This document shows, piece after piece, positions 25,750-34,325 of a stretch of DNA of 64,000 nucleotides; the first letter of the stretch is position 1, and each line of letters opens with the position of its first letter. The DNA lies in contig NZ_RAIF01000006.1 of the NCBI RefSeq assembly GCF_003671715.1, positions 93,234 to 157,233 on the forward strand, in the 5' to 3' direction. A model generated the notes under the pieces. The model saw nothing but the letters and a program-made list of their open reading frames with translations, ran no database searches and had not been told where the DNA came from. Source of the DNA: Streptomyces sp. E2N166. Lineage in GTDB: Bacteria > Actinomycetota > Actinomycetes > Streptomycetales > Streptomycetaceae. The translations under genes and the position numbers were made by a program.

Positions 25750-26325
25750 ATGGCCGAGACCGAGGCGGCGCTGCGGACGCTCGCGCACAACGTCCGCGCG
25801 GCCCGTACCCGCGCCGGACTGTCCCTGGACGAACTCGGCCGCCGCGCCAAGGTCAGCAAGGGTGCCCTCGTCGCCCTGGAGAAGGCCCAGGGCAACCCCA
25901 ACTTCGCCACCCTGGTCCGCCTCGCCGACACCCTCGGCGTCTCCGTCTCCGCGCTGATGGAAGGCAGCCCCGAACAGCGCGTGCGGGTGGTGAGCGCCGA
26001 CGCCCTTGTGCCCCTGTGGAAGGGAGAGCGCGGCAGCGAGGCCCGGCTCATGCTGACCACCGGCGGTCCGGCGGCCACCGAGGTCTGGCGCTGGGCACTG
26101 GAACCCGGCGAGGAGTACCCCAGCCACCCCCACCAGGCCGGCGTGACCGAGACCGTCAGCGTCACCAGGGGGGAGATGGTGCTCGTCGTCGACGGCACCG
26201 AGTACCCCGTCGCCGCCGGACAGACCGCCACCTTCGACGCCGACGCCACCCACACCTACCGCGGTTCAGGCGCCGAGACCTGCCACCTGATCATGACCGT
26301 TCACCTGCCCCCGGGACCCGCGTAG
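25750..26325 (+). CDS. XRE-family regulator with cupin domain
   Basis: 191 residues. A Cro/CI helix-turn-helix covers about 12-68 (AARTRAGLSLDELGRRAKVS, then GNPNFATLVRLADTLGVSVS). A small cupin barrel covers about 95-180 (EVWRWALEPGEEYPSHPHQA, GEMVLVVDGTEYPVAAGQTA, ATFDADATHTY). The barrel keeps His residues typical of a metal or ligand site. XRE-cupin proteins sense small metabolites. ATG 25750 has GGAGG ten bases upstream. It is divergent from the EamA exporter across a 120-base gap and probably controls the exporter-PaiB-B3/B4 operon. Confidence 0.85.
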   Translation: MAETEAALRTLAHNVRAARTRAGLSLDELGRRAKVSKGALVALEKAQGNPNFATLVRLADTLGVSVSALMEGSPEQRVRVVSADALVPLWKGERGSEARLMLTTGGPAATEVWRWALEPGEEYPSHPHQAGVTETVSVTRGEMVLVVDGTEYPVAAGQTATFDADATHTYRGSGAETCHLIMTVHLPPGPA

Positions 26326-26379
26326 CGTCCCGATGGCCCCAGCGGCTGGATCGCATACGCCCCTTCTGTCGTCAAACGA

Positions 26380-26815
26380 TGGCGATGCGGGAGAAGGTGT
26401 ACTCGACACGGGCGCGGGCCTTGCGGTGCTGCGCGTTGTCCTCCTGCTCGCCCTTGAGTAGACGCCGTCCGGGGCGTTTGCGGTGCGGGACGATCAGGCC
26501 GGTGCTGATGTACGCACCGTCGCCGAGGACCGTCACACCTGCGCAGATGTCGGCCGGGCCTGAGTCCCGTCAGGCTCTCGCGTCCGCCGCGTTGCCGGGC
26601 ACCGGCCGGGCCGCGGTCACCACCAGACGGGTCTCGGCGTCCACGATGACCTGCACGTTCGCCGAGAACGGGTAGTTGCGGGACGATGCACCGAGTCTGC
26701 TCGACGCCGTAGCGGAACATGCCCAGGCCCTTGACGTTCGGGGCGCCCTTGCGGGAGATGACCAACAAGATCCTGCGGCGACGCAGTTCCCGGCGTACGG
26801 CTTTTGAGTCGTACC
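26380..26815 (-). pseudogene. Fused transposase remnants (DDE types)
   Basis: The part near 26760-26815 reads YDSKAVRRELRRRRILLVIS, RKGAPNVKGLGMFRYGVEQT, an IS5-type C-terminus. It switches at about 26700 to another DDE transposase (NYPFSANVQVIVDAETRLVV, PVPGNAADARAWRDS, RARVEYTFSRIAIV) in a different frame. The two partial genes are joined, so neither is functional. They separate the XRE gene from the DUF1963 gene. Confidence 0.55.
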
Positions 26816-26827
26816 TCCAGAAGCGCG

Positions 26828-27820
26828 TCAGGAGAGTACCCATTGGTGCGGGTGTCCCGGGTCGGTCGGACAAATGAAGACCTGGAGGTCTCGGTCACGG
26901 CCGAAGCGGAGCCGGGTGGGTTGGGCGACGGGCTGGCCGCCCCGGATCGAGGCCATCCCCCGCCGGGTCGGATCGCGGTCTTCGAGCGGCATCCAGCTGT
27001 GCGAGTCCGGGTCCATCTCGCCGCCGCCGGCTGCCAGCAGCAGCATCGGGGCCGCACAGGACGCGCAGATGATGTCCATCGGGCCCGTCGACGCCCAGCT
27101 GGGAAAGCCGCCGACCCGCCAGCCGGGCGGTATCGAGAGGGCGCCCTGGTAGCTGGGGGCGTCCCGGCCGTCTTCCGCCGCCTGGGTATCGTCCCAGGCG
27201 TCGATGCGGGCAATCAGAGCCGCAGGCAGCGTGTCGTCCTCCGCCCACGGACAGGTGTCCACCTCCTCGGGGTGCACGACACATGGCTCGGGGAGTTCGT
27301 GCTCCCACCAGAACAACGGCACTTCGGGCGCGGCGGCAAGGAAATGGTCCGCGCGCTCGGTCTGCGCGGCCGACCGCCACTGCAGGAGGTATCGGCGCTC
27401 TTGATGCGGGCCGTGGGTGAACGGGCAGCGGAAGAGCTGCACCAGGTCCGCGCCGCCGGGGCCGGCGGCCAGGCCAGGAACGTCCCGGCCGAAGAACTGA
27501 GCGAGCGCCACGAAGGGCACTGGCCCGCCCTCCCCGGGGCTGCCGCCGTCGGACCAAGGACGGCTCCGCGGCCATGCGCCCACAGCCCGAGCGGCGCGGA
27601 TCTCATCCGGTGCGTATCCCACGGTCTCAGGCTCGTGGGGCTCGCGGCACGCCGGCCACGGCTCATTGCCCGGCCAGAGCAATGGCCCGCCAACATGGCT
27701 GTCGTGCCTCCCGGGCCGCCCCGGCCGCGGATGCAGGCGGGTGGTCCGCCCTCGGTACGCCGCCAGCTCCGGGAACACGGCCTCCACGGCAACCGGCCTG
27801 GCCGGCGTTGTCCTGGTCAT
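26828..27820 (-). CDS. DUF1963 (YwqG-like) protein, second copy
   Basis: 330 residues: MTRTTPARPVAVEAVFPELA, then GRPGRHDSHVGGPLLWPGNE. The body has PFVALAQFFGRDVPGL, RYLLQWRSA and a late cysteine pair in ICASCAAPMLLLAAGGGEM. It is longer than the copy at 3526 and only shares the general DUF1963 layout (G-x-P-x-WP near the N-terminus, tryptophan- and acid-rich middle). Role unknown. The C-x-x-C of the C-terminal half may bind a metal. ATG 27820 is the best start. The gene is followed within 15 bases by transposase remnants but looks complete. Confidence 0.75.
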   Translation of the reverse strand: MTRTTPARPVAVEAVFPELAAYRGRTTRLHPRPGRPGRHDSHVGGPLLWPGNEPWPACREPHEPETVGYAPDEIRAARAVGAWPRSRPWSDGGSPGEGGPVPFVALAQFFGRDVPGLAAGPGGADLVQLFRCPFTHGPHQERRYLLQWRSAAQTERADHFLAAAPEVPLFWWEHELPEPCVVHPEEVDTCPWAEDDTLPAALIARIDAWDDTQAAEDGRDAPSYQGALSIPPGWRVGGFPSWASTGPMDIICASCAAPMLLLAAGGGEMDPDSHSWMPLEDRDPTRRGMASIRGGQPVAQPTRLRFGRDRDLQVFICPTDPGHPHQWVLS

Positions 27821-27954
27821 ACGCGGAACGTACGCGGCCGGGAGCAACCCACGCGAACGGTTACCCCGAACCTCCTGTGAGGGCATCGTGGGTGGCCATA
27901 TCAGAGCGCGCCGGGACAGGCACAACCACGGTCTTGACACAAGCACGTAGGGGT

Positions 27955-28131
27955 TCGGTGACTGAGGAACCTCATGGTGATCAAGCAACTGCTCAAGGGC
28001 CTGCCCGAGGACGCTGACCTGCGGCGCGCAGACTCCCTGGCGCGGGAGATCTTCTCGGACGTCGCCAACAAATGGGCGCTACTGATCATCGAGGCGCTCG
28101 GCGAGCGCACCCTGCGCTTCAGCGAGTTGCG
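27955..28131 (+). repeat. 177-base duplication of the HxlR promoter and N-terminus
   Basis: Bases 27955-28131 repeat 46394-46570 with about three mismatches. The copy carries the start of the HxlR gene (MVIKQLLKGLPEDADLRRAD) to SELR, then diverges into unrelated sequence. The two copies are direct repeats 18.4 kb apart, so recombination between them could delete the whole interval. Confidence 0.9.
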
Positions 28132-28156
28132 GATGGACTGCTGCTTTTTCTCGTGA
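27974..28156 (+). pseudogene. HxlR-family regulator, truncated duplicate
   Basis: 60 codons: the first 53 are an HxlR winged-helix start (LAREIFSDVANKWALLIIEA, LGERTLRFSEL). The rest, MDCCFFS, is foreign and ends at a stop. Recognition helix and wing are missing, so it cannot bind DNA in the usual way. The full-length parent is at 46413-46796. Confidence 0.85.
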
Positions 28157-28289
28157 ACATTCACGCGCCTCAAAATCACCAACTGCTGCCCAGACCGGTA
28201 GACAAACGCTGCTGTTTGAAGCGAACGAAGCCAGCCGTGCGCCCGCTGCGGAGGCGCGGCACTGTTCCGTGTCCGGTTCGGTCATTCAT

Positions 28290-28603
28290 GGACGAACGCT
28301 GCCGGGCGTCCCGTCGAGGGCTTCCGGGAAGCGGGCTTGTGCCCGGCCTGCGACAGCGGCGACACGTCGGCGGACGACCTGCTGGCATTCTTCGCGGTTG
28401 CCGAGGAGGCTCCCCTCTGGAGGGTCGTCGACTTCGGCGGTCACGTGGCCGCCTGGGTCGAGTCGGTACGCCGACGCAGAGTCGATATGGTCCGTTTGCG
28501 AGGTGAGGAACGTGCGGCACACGCTCGCCGGCTCCATGGCGAGCCGCCATGCCCCCCGAGCCGTCGCCGTCATGGGCATATCCGGCGGTACGCGACTCCG
28601 TGA
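28290..28603 (+). pseudogene. Possible coding fragment with CPxC motif
   Basis: The frame GRPVEGFREAGLCPACDSGD, TSADDLLAFFAVAEEAPLWR, VVDFGGHVAAWVESV has reasonable codon bias. It has no good start codon (only TTG 28337). It overlaps the 3' end of the WD40 gene by about 34 bases. I do not recognise it. It could be the tail of a gene lost at the HxlR-duplication breakpoint. Confidence 0.3.
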
Positions 28604-31600
28604 GGAACGTACCGGTGCCATTCCTGTTCGGTCAGGGACCGGCCCGCGAGGATGCAGGCCCGGTCCGTGAGGGTGTCGAGGTCGCTGAAGGCGCGGGTGT
28701 CCCACAGCCGTACGGTCATGTCGGAGCCGCTGGTGACGAGGGTGTTCCCGTCCGGGGAGAAGAAGGCCGAATTCACGGCACCGGTATGGCCGGTGTACAG
28801 GGCCAACTGCCGGTGGGTCCCGATGTCCCAAAGGCGCATCGCGCGGTCGTCGCCGACCGTTGCCAGGGTTTTCCCGTCCGGGCTGACGGCGGCCGACCAG
28901 ACAATGCCAGTGTGGCCCGTGAGGGTGGCGAGGCGACGGTGGGTGTGCGCGTCCCACAGTATGACCGCGCCGTCCCCGCCGCTGCTGACGAGGGTCTTCC
29001 CGTCCGGGGTGAAGGAAACCGACTGCGCCGTGTCGGTGTGTCCCGTGAGTGTCGCGGTGAGGCGGCGGCGGCTGAGATCCCACAGCCTCAGCTTTCCGTC
29101 CCCGCTCGCCATGGCCAGGGTGCTCCCGTCCGGGCTGAAGGCGACGGAGTGGATACTTTTGTTGACCGCGTCGAGGGTGTCGAGGCGACGGTGGGTCCGA
29201 ACGTCCACCAGGTGCACGGACGAGGACTGGAAGCCGCCGGTCACAAGGGTGCTGCCGTCCGGGCTGAAGCCCGTCCACTGGGCCCCGGCGTCGAGGGAAG
29301 CCAGCTGCTCATGGGTCCGTACGCTCCACAGACGGGTCGTTCCGTCGATGTAACTGCTGGTGGCGAGGGTCCGGCCGTCCGGGCTGAAGCGAACGGACTG
29401 CACGGGCCTGCGATGGCTGTCGAGCGAGGCGAGGCGGCGGTGGGTGCGCGCGTCCCACAGCATGACGAGCGGACTGTCGTGGCTGCTCGCGGCGACAAGA
29501 CTGCCGTCGGGGCTGAACCCTAGCGAGTTCACGTTGCCGCTGTGCCCGGTCAGCCGACCCAGCGTGCGCCGCGTACGGGCGTCGTACAGGCGGACGGCCC
29601 CGGTGTCGTCGCTGACCGCCAGCACCTTCCCGTCCGGGCTGTACACGGCTTGAGGTGCCGTGATCACGGTCTTCGGTGTCGGACCGTCCGTGGCGATCGT
29701 GACGAGCGGCTGCCCGACCCGCATGTCCCACAGCCGGACCGTGGCGTCCGAGGACCCGCTGGCCAGCATCGCGCCGTCCGGGCTGAACTCGAGTGCGTTC
29801 ACACCCCCGGTGTGGCCGTTCAGCACGGTCACGGCCGTGTGCTCCTCCACGTCCCACAGCCAGATGGAACGGTCATGGCTTCCACTCGCCAGGATCCGGC
29901 CGTCCGGGCTGAACGCCACGGACCACACGGTGTTGCTGTGTCCTGGGAGCGTGGCCAGTGGGCGGTGCCGGCGTACGTCCCACAGGCGGGCTGTGGAGTC
30001 ACTCGCCCCCGTGGCCAGCGTCTCGCCGTCCGGGCTGAACGCCAGCGAGGTCACCTGTCCCGTGTGGCCTTTCAGCGTGGCCGTGCGCCGTCCCTCCCGC
30101 ACATTCCAGAGCTGTACCTCGGACTGGTCGCTCTTGCTGGCGCGGAAGCCGCCGACGGTGACGGCGAGGGTGGTGCCGTCCGGGCTGAAGGCGAGATGGG
30201 AGGGCCCGGCATCCTCGTTGCTGCGGTGTACCCGGAGTTCGTCGATCCTCTGATGAGTCCGGGCGTCCCAGAGCAGGACCTTTCCCTGACGGCCTCCAGT
30301 GGCGATCGTGTCTCCGTCCGGCGTGTAGAGAGCCGGACCTCCTGCACCGGTCAGGACTGCGGTCTGCTTCCGGGTGCGCACGTCCCACAGGCCTGCTTCC
30401 CACCCGTCGCGACTGGCGACGACGGTCCTGCCGTCGGGGCTGAACGCCGCTGTGTGCACCTGGCGGCTACCGCCGTCGAGTGCGGCAATCTGCCGGCGCC
30501 CCGCCACGTCCCACAGCCGCGCCTTGCCGTCGTCCCCACTGGTGGCAAGGGTTTGCCCGTCCGGACTGAAGGCGACCGACTCCACCGCTTCGGTATGCCC
30601 CGTCAGGGTGACCTGTACGGGCGAGTACACCGAGGACAGGAGCTGTGCGCGGGTCTGCGGAGTCGGGGAGACGCGCTGTGCGGCCAGGGCGAGGCGAGCC
30701 GCCAGGGCCGGGTCGGCGGTGGTCTGCTGCCGACTCTGCTCCGTCAGGCTCCGGCCGGCGGCCAGGGCCCGCTGCTCACTGCTGTCGCGGGCGTTGCGGG
30801 TGGCCAGGGACACCGCGACGAGAGCGAGGACGGTGAGCACGGCGAAGCCCGCGAGGAACAAGCGGCGCCGGCGGGTGCGACGCTGCTGGACCTGAGCACT
30901 GGTGGCGACGAACTCGGCTTCCTCGACGGGTACTTCGCTGGCGCGTGCGTCGATCCAGCGCCGCGCCTCCGTGACCTGTTCCCGGCTGAGGACCAGTGCC
31001 TTCGGGCGGCCTTGCTCCTGCCACGCCTGCAAGGAGCGGCGCAGCCCTTCCTGCCATCTGCGGAACTCCCGGTTCTCCTCGACCCAGCGCTGTAGCTGCG
31101 GCCACTTCTCCACCAGTGCCTGGTGCGCGAGCTCAGCGGTGTCCCTCCCCGTCGGGCGGCGCGTCACCACGACCAGCCGCGTGCTGGCCAACCGGTGGAT
31201 CAGCGCCCAGTCGCCCTCGGAGAACTCGGTGCGGGCGGCGACCCGGCGGGTGTCCGGGCCGGGTTCTCCGGCGTCCAGCTGCTCGCCGGGACGTACCAGC
31301 TGGATGAAGATCCGCTCCAGCGCCTGCCGTTCGGCCCCGTCCGCCCAGGCCCACAGCCTGCTCTCCGCGTCTTTCGCCAGGGCCCCCTCCACGCCGCCGA
31401 GCTGCTGGTACGCGGTGGTGGTCAGCCACCCGCGTTCCTGTCGGTGCCACAGTCGGCTCAGGGTGTACTCAAGCATCGGCAGCGCGGCCGGGCCGGGCGG
31501 GGTGTCCTGCAGCAGTCGCTCGACCAGGCCGTCGGCGAACCGGACCCCCGCGTGTCTCTCCAGCGGACGGGTGATCACCTCCCGCAGCTGCGTCCGCGTC

Positions 31601-32886
31601 ATAGGCTGGACCACGGCGGAGGTGGCGTCCCACGCCGTTCGGAGGTGGGGGAGCTGCTCGATCTGCGAGAGGTAGTCGATCCGGGCGACCACCACGGCCT
31701 GGGCGGGGCGGCTGCCGTCCGTGCGGCGAGCGGTCAGCACCCCGAGGATGGCGTCCAGCCGGCGCGCGGTGTCGGGCGCGTCCGCGAGCAGCGTTTCGAA
31801 CTGGTCGGCCACGAGCACCAGACGGGAGCGTACGCCGTGGCGGGCCAGTGTCTGCTCGACGGCGGCACGGATGCCCTGCTCGTCGGTGAACTGCCGGGCC
31901 AGCGCCGACCAGCGGTCGTGCCAGTCCGACTGCATGGTGTCCGCGTCCCCCGCCGAGGCCAGGGCCCAGGCCAGCAGTTCCTCGGCGGTGAGGCGCAGCC
32001 CGAGGGGCAGGCGGGCGATCACGTACCGGTCGCGGTCGAGGTGGCCGAGCAGGCCGGCGCCGACCAGCGAGGACTTGCCGACGCCGGAGGGGCCGAGCAC
32101 GGGGAGGACGGGTACCTGCTGCTGCTCGAGGAGTTCGATCAGCCGCTGCGTCTCGTTCGCACGGCCGTGGAAGACGGCGCGGTCGCGCTCGGTGAACGAC
32201 AGCAGTTCGCGGTACGGGCTGTCCGCCAGCAGCCTCCTGCGCAGTTGGGGCCATTCCCGGGTGAGGGACTCCACGGTCAGCGCGTAGCCGGTCCGGCGCC
32301 GCTGGTCGCCCTCGACGGCGACGACGACGCCGATGACGCCGCCGTACTCCTCGTCCCACACCGGTGCTCCGCTGAAGCCGCCGGCCAGCGGGAACGGTGT
32401 CTCCTCGTCGCAGGTCAGCTGCCACCAGCCAGTGCCCTCGCGGCCCTCGACGGTGCCGCGGGTCCAGATTCCGGCGTCCTTGCTGCCGCCCCGTCCCGGA
32501 TACCTCGGGAACCCGAAGGCCCGCCAGCGGTGCCCGGCCAGATCGTCCGCCTCCACGATCCGCATCGGCACGACGCCCGGCGGAGGCTCACCGGCCAGTT
32601 GCAGGACAGCTACGTCACCGCTGCTGTCGCCGGCCACCGGCACACTGAAGTGCACGGTGGCCGCGGCCGCGGGCCGCCCGGGCAGCAGCGGGAAGTCGAG
32701 GGTGACCGGAAGGAGTTCCGGCAGCGGTTGGTCCTCCGGAAGGCCCGCCGTGGAGGCGACGACGTGGGCGCACGTGAGCAGCAACCCGTCGGGGATCAGG
32801 AACGCCACCCCGACCGGACGGCCCTCGTGCAGCACACGGGCCGTCCCGCGCTCCCACGCGATGCCCGGCACGGCCGCCGGTGTCAC
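28570..32886 (-). CDS. Trypsin-like protease - nSTAND NTPase - WD40 conflict-system protein
   Basis: About 1,438 residues. The N-terminal chymotrypsin-fold protease has catalytic His41 (LLTCAHVVAS), Asp91 (SSGDVAVLQL) and Ser172 (AGGFSGAPVW). An nSTAND NTPase follows, with Walker A at 265-272 (GPSGVGKS) and Walker B at about 355-364 (LVLVADQFETLL). A helical arm comes next, then one membrane helix at about 675-696 (LFLAGFAVLTVLALVAV). The C-terminus has 15 WD40 repeats (FSPDGxxLAxxxxD...LWD), enough for two propellers. I chose GTG 32886 because its GTGA overlaps the stop of the upstream gene. Protease-nSTAND-WD40 proteins are predicted conflict or regulated-proteolysis systems; propeller sensing, oligomerisation and protease activation are inferred. 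The gene is intact. Confidence 0.9.
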   Translation of the reverse strand: MTPAAVPGIAWERGTARVLHEGRPVGVAFLIPDGLLLTCAHVVASTAGLPEDQPLPELLPVTLDFPLLPGRPAAAATVHFSVPVAGDSSGDVAVLQLAGEPPPGVVPMRIVEADDLAGHRWRAFGFPRYPGRGGSKDAGIWTRGTVEGREGTGWWQLTCDEETPFPLAGGFSGAPVWDEEYGGVIGVVVAVEGDQRRRTGYALTVESLTREWPQLRRRLLADSPYRELLSFTERDRAVFHGRANETQRLIELLEQQQVPVLPVLGPSGVGKSSLVGAGLLGHLDRDRYVIARLPLGLRLTAEELLAWALASAGDADTMQSDWHDRWSALARQFTDEQGIRAAVEQTLARHGVRSRLVLVADQFETLLADAPDTARRLDAILGVLTARRTDGSRPAQAVVVARIDYLSQIEQLPHLRTAWDATSAVVQPMTRTQLREVITRPLERHAGVRFADGLVERLLQDTPPGPAALPMLEYTLSRLWHRQERGWLTTTAYQQLGGVEGALAKDAESRLWAWADGAERQALERIFIQLVRPGEQLDAGEPGPDTRRVAARTEFSEGDWALIHRLASTRLVVVTRRPTGRDTAELAHQALVEKWPQLQRWVEENREFRRWQEGLRRSLQAWQEQGRPKALVLSREQVTEARRWIDARASEVPVEEAEFVATSAQVQQRRTRRRRLFLAGFAVLTVLALVAVSLATRNARDSSEQRALAAGRSLTEQSRQQTTADPALAARLALAAQRVSPTPQTRAQLLSSVYSPVQVTLTGHTEAVESVAFSPDGQTLATSGDDGKARLWDVAGRRQIAALDGGSRQVHTAAFSPDGRTVVASRDGWEAGLWDVRTRKQTAVLTGAGGPALYTPDGDTIATGGRQGKVLLWDARTHQRIDELRVHRSNEDAGPSHLAFSPDGTTLAVTVGGFRASKSDQSEVQLWNVREGRRTATLKGHTGQVTSLAFSPDGETLATGASDSTARLWDVRRHRPLATLPGHSNTVWSVAFSPDGRILASGSHDRSIWLWDVEEHTAVTVLNGHTGGVNALEFSPDGAMLASGSSDATVRLWDMRVGQPLVTIATDGPTPKTVITAPQAVYSPDGKVLAVSDDTGAVRLYDARTRRTLGRLTGHSGNVNSLGFSPDGSLVAASSHDSPLVMLWDARTHRRLASLDSHRRPVQSVRFSPDGRTLATSSYIDGTTRLWSVRTHEQLASLDAGAQWTGFSPDGSTLVTGGFQSSSVHLVDVRTHRRLDTLDAVNKSIHSVAFSPDGSTLAMASGDGKLRLWDLSRRRLTATLTGHTDTAQSVSFTPDGKTLVSSGGDGAVILWDAHTHRRLATLTGHTGIVWSAAVSPDGKTLATVGDDRAMRLWDIGTHRQLALYTGHTGAVNSAFFSPDGNTLVTSGSDMTVRLWDTRAFSDLDTLTDRACILAGRSLTEQEWHRYVPHGVAYRRICP

Positions 32887-33233
32887 GTACCGCCCTCGGT
32901 CCGGCCCCACTCCAGTTCCAGCTTGATGTGTGCCTCCCCGGATCCCTTCGCCACAACAAGACCCGCCTCAGCTGTCACCCGCAGTCCGAACTCCGCACGG
33001 ACGTGGTCGGGGCTGCGTGGCAGATCCGCCAGCCGCTCCAGCATGGTCGCGGCCACCCGCTGCACCCGTGCCATCCCCGACTCGAACGTCTCGGCGGACG
33101 TCTCGAAGAGCTCGTCGCCGCGGCTGGCCCGGATCACCCCGGAACCCTGCTCGTCGGACAGCTCGACGACGAAGACCTCGCCGTCCTCGAAAGGGACACT
33201 CAGGTACACGCGGCTACCCTTCTGCTGGGCCAT
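32883..33233 (-). CDS. Trypsin-co-occurring (Trypco/CU044_2847-like) small protein
   Basis: 116 residues starting MAQQKGSRVYLSVPFEDGEV. A beta-rich N-terminus (FVVELSDEQGSGVIRASRGD) is followed by a helix LFETSAETFESGMARVQRVA and ATMLERLADLPRSPDHVRAE. It ends FGLRVTAEAGLVVAKGSGEA and IKLELEWG. This layout matches the small protein regularly encoded just before trypsin-like proteases and nSTAND proteins in actinomycetes. Its stop overlaps the start of the protease gene (GTGA), so the pair is translationally coupled. It probably regulates the protease or is its substrate or adaptor. This is inference. ATG 33233 is preferred to the longer frame from 33284. Confidence 0.75.
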   Translation of the reverse strand: MAQQKGSRVYLSVPFEDGEVFVVELSDEQGSGVIRASRGDELFETSAETFESGMARVQRVAATMLERLADLPRSPDHVRAEFGLRVTAEAGLVVAKGSGEAHIKLELEWGRTEGGT

Positions 33234-33419
33234 GCAAATTACTTGTGGGCCCGGTGAGTTGTGCGGATCATCCCGGCCCGACATAGTACTGCGGCCTCCG
33301 GCAGTGGCTCCGCTCTTCGGGTGTACTGCCGTACGGACTTCGCCTTCACGGCAACGAACTCGGCCCCGCTCGCCGCCACGGAGGAAGGCGAACAGGACCG
33401 TGGGGCGACTGCTGGTCCG

Positions 33420-33614
33420 TTACCGGGCTCCCAGCTCGGCGAGGAGACTCTTGCACGCATCCGGATGCTGCTCCCGCAGGACGTCCATCCACACCCGGGC
33501 GCCTTGGACGAAGGTCTCGGCATCCATCTTCTGGTGGAGATGGCGAACGCAGTAGAAGGCGTCGTCGTAGAGGAGCCGCTTCGGCCGCACCGCCTCCTTC
33601 CGCACCCCTGTCAC
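33420..33614 (-). CDS. Small hypothetical protein
   Basis: 64 residues beginning VTGVRKEAVRPKRLLYDDAF, then YCVRHLHQKMDAETFVQGAR and VWMDVLREQHPDACKSLLAE. Codon bias is good and the start is GTG 33614, but no strong ribosome-binding site is seen. No known family. It stands 190 bases upstream of the Trypco gene on the same strand and may be an upstream cistron. The other possibility is the surviving tail of a gene interrupted by the ISL3 remnant. Confidence 0.45.
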   Translation of the reverse strand: MTGVRKEAVRPKRLLYDDAFYCVRHLHQKMDAETFVQGARVWMDVLREQHPDACKSLLAELGAR

Positions 33615-33820
33615 CCCGCGGCTGCGCCGGCCCCGTGCTTCTGGCGCTGACCTGCGACGGCAGCGGCCGCGTGTGGTGCCTCACTGGGATGCATGCGCCG
33701 CCTGCGCGGCCGCCATCACCAACACCGCCGTCGTGCCCGACACCCTGCTCGCCTCCACACGCGCACGGCCGGCCGGTGCGGCAGCCAGGAACGCCCGTGC
33801 CCCGCACGGACCGGGCGAAC

Positions 33821-33865
33821 GGCTGCGGGTGCGGCTGCGGGTGTGGGTGTGGGTGTGGGTGTGGG
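33821..33865 (+). repeat. Short tandem repeats: 12-mer and GTGTGG x4
   Basis: Two copies of GGCTGCGGGTGC-like sequence (33821-33842) run directly into four copies of GTGTGG (33841-33864). A strong G-rich strand, possibly slippage-prone or able to form a G-quadruplex. It falls in a stretch with no convincing gene. Confidence 0.7.
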
Positions 33866-33879
33866 AAATGCTCACCTAC

Positions 33880-34325
33880 CTCGGGGGGCGCTGCCCCGCT
33901 TCCCCTCCCCCGCCGCCCGACTGCCGGCCCTGCAATGCGCCCTGCACGCCGACTGCCGAGGCCACGTCCGGCTCCCCACCGGCTCGACCAGCCAGGGCGA
34001 GGCCGACTGCGGTCAGAGTGGAGCGCAGTCGCTCGTGGCGCTGGCCATGCCTGCGAGTGAGGCCGGATATCTGCTCCACGAACGTCTGACGTGGGCACTC
34101 GCTGTTCCCGCACCGGAACCGCCGGACCCGCGGCTGGAGCACGACGCTTCGTCCGGCGCTCGGGACATCAGCGAGAATCCCCAGGGAGGTGCTGTGAACT
34201 CGGGTCGAGCAGACTCCGCATCCCGAGCAGGCGGCGCCGGCCGTGGCGCACTGCGCGTGAAGGCGCACCTTCTCGATGCCCACGCCCACCGTCAGCACCG
34301 CGATGTCCATGATCGCCGGGAACAA
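33880..34325 (-). pseudogene. ISL3-family transposase N-terminal remnant
   Basis: Contains the zinc-ribbon-like C-x-x-C pairs of ISL3 transposases (ACSGCGVCSTRVHS, and FRCGNSECPRQTFVEQI) followed by GLTRRHGQRHERLRSTLTAV and GLALAGRAGG. The frame then fails and the catalytic core is missing. The piece fixes the IS direction as minus strand. Confidence 0.7.

Noticed and set aside
24206-26325. Very long open frames antisense to the PaiB-EamA-XRE genes
   Set aside because: They are arginine/proline- or glycine-rich shadows opposite well-recognised genes; the families on the other strand explain the codon bias.
28570-30600. A CRISPR or DNA repeat array across the WD40 region
   Set aside because: Periodicity comes from protein repeats of about 40 codons with variable spacing; there is no array of short identical repeats with spacers.
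31123-33555. Long plus-strand frames opposite the protease-nSTAND gene
   Set aside because: Composition follows the antisense of the nSTAND gene and no domain motif is present.
33673-34089. Plus-strand protein containing VWVWVWVW
   Set aside because: The VW tract is a translation of the GTGTGG repeats and the second half is antisense to the ISL3 remnant.
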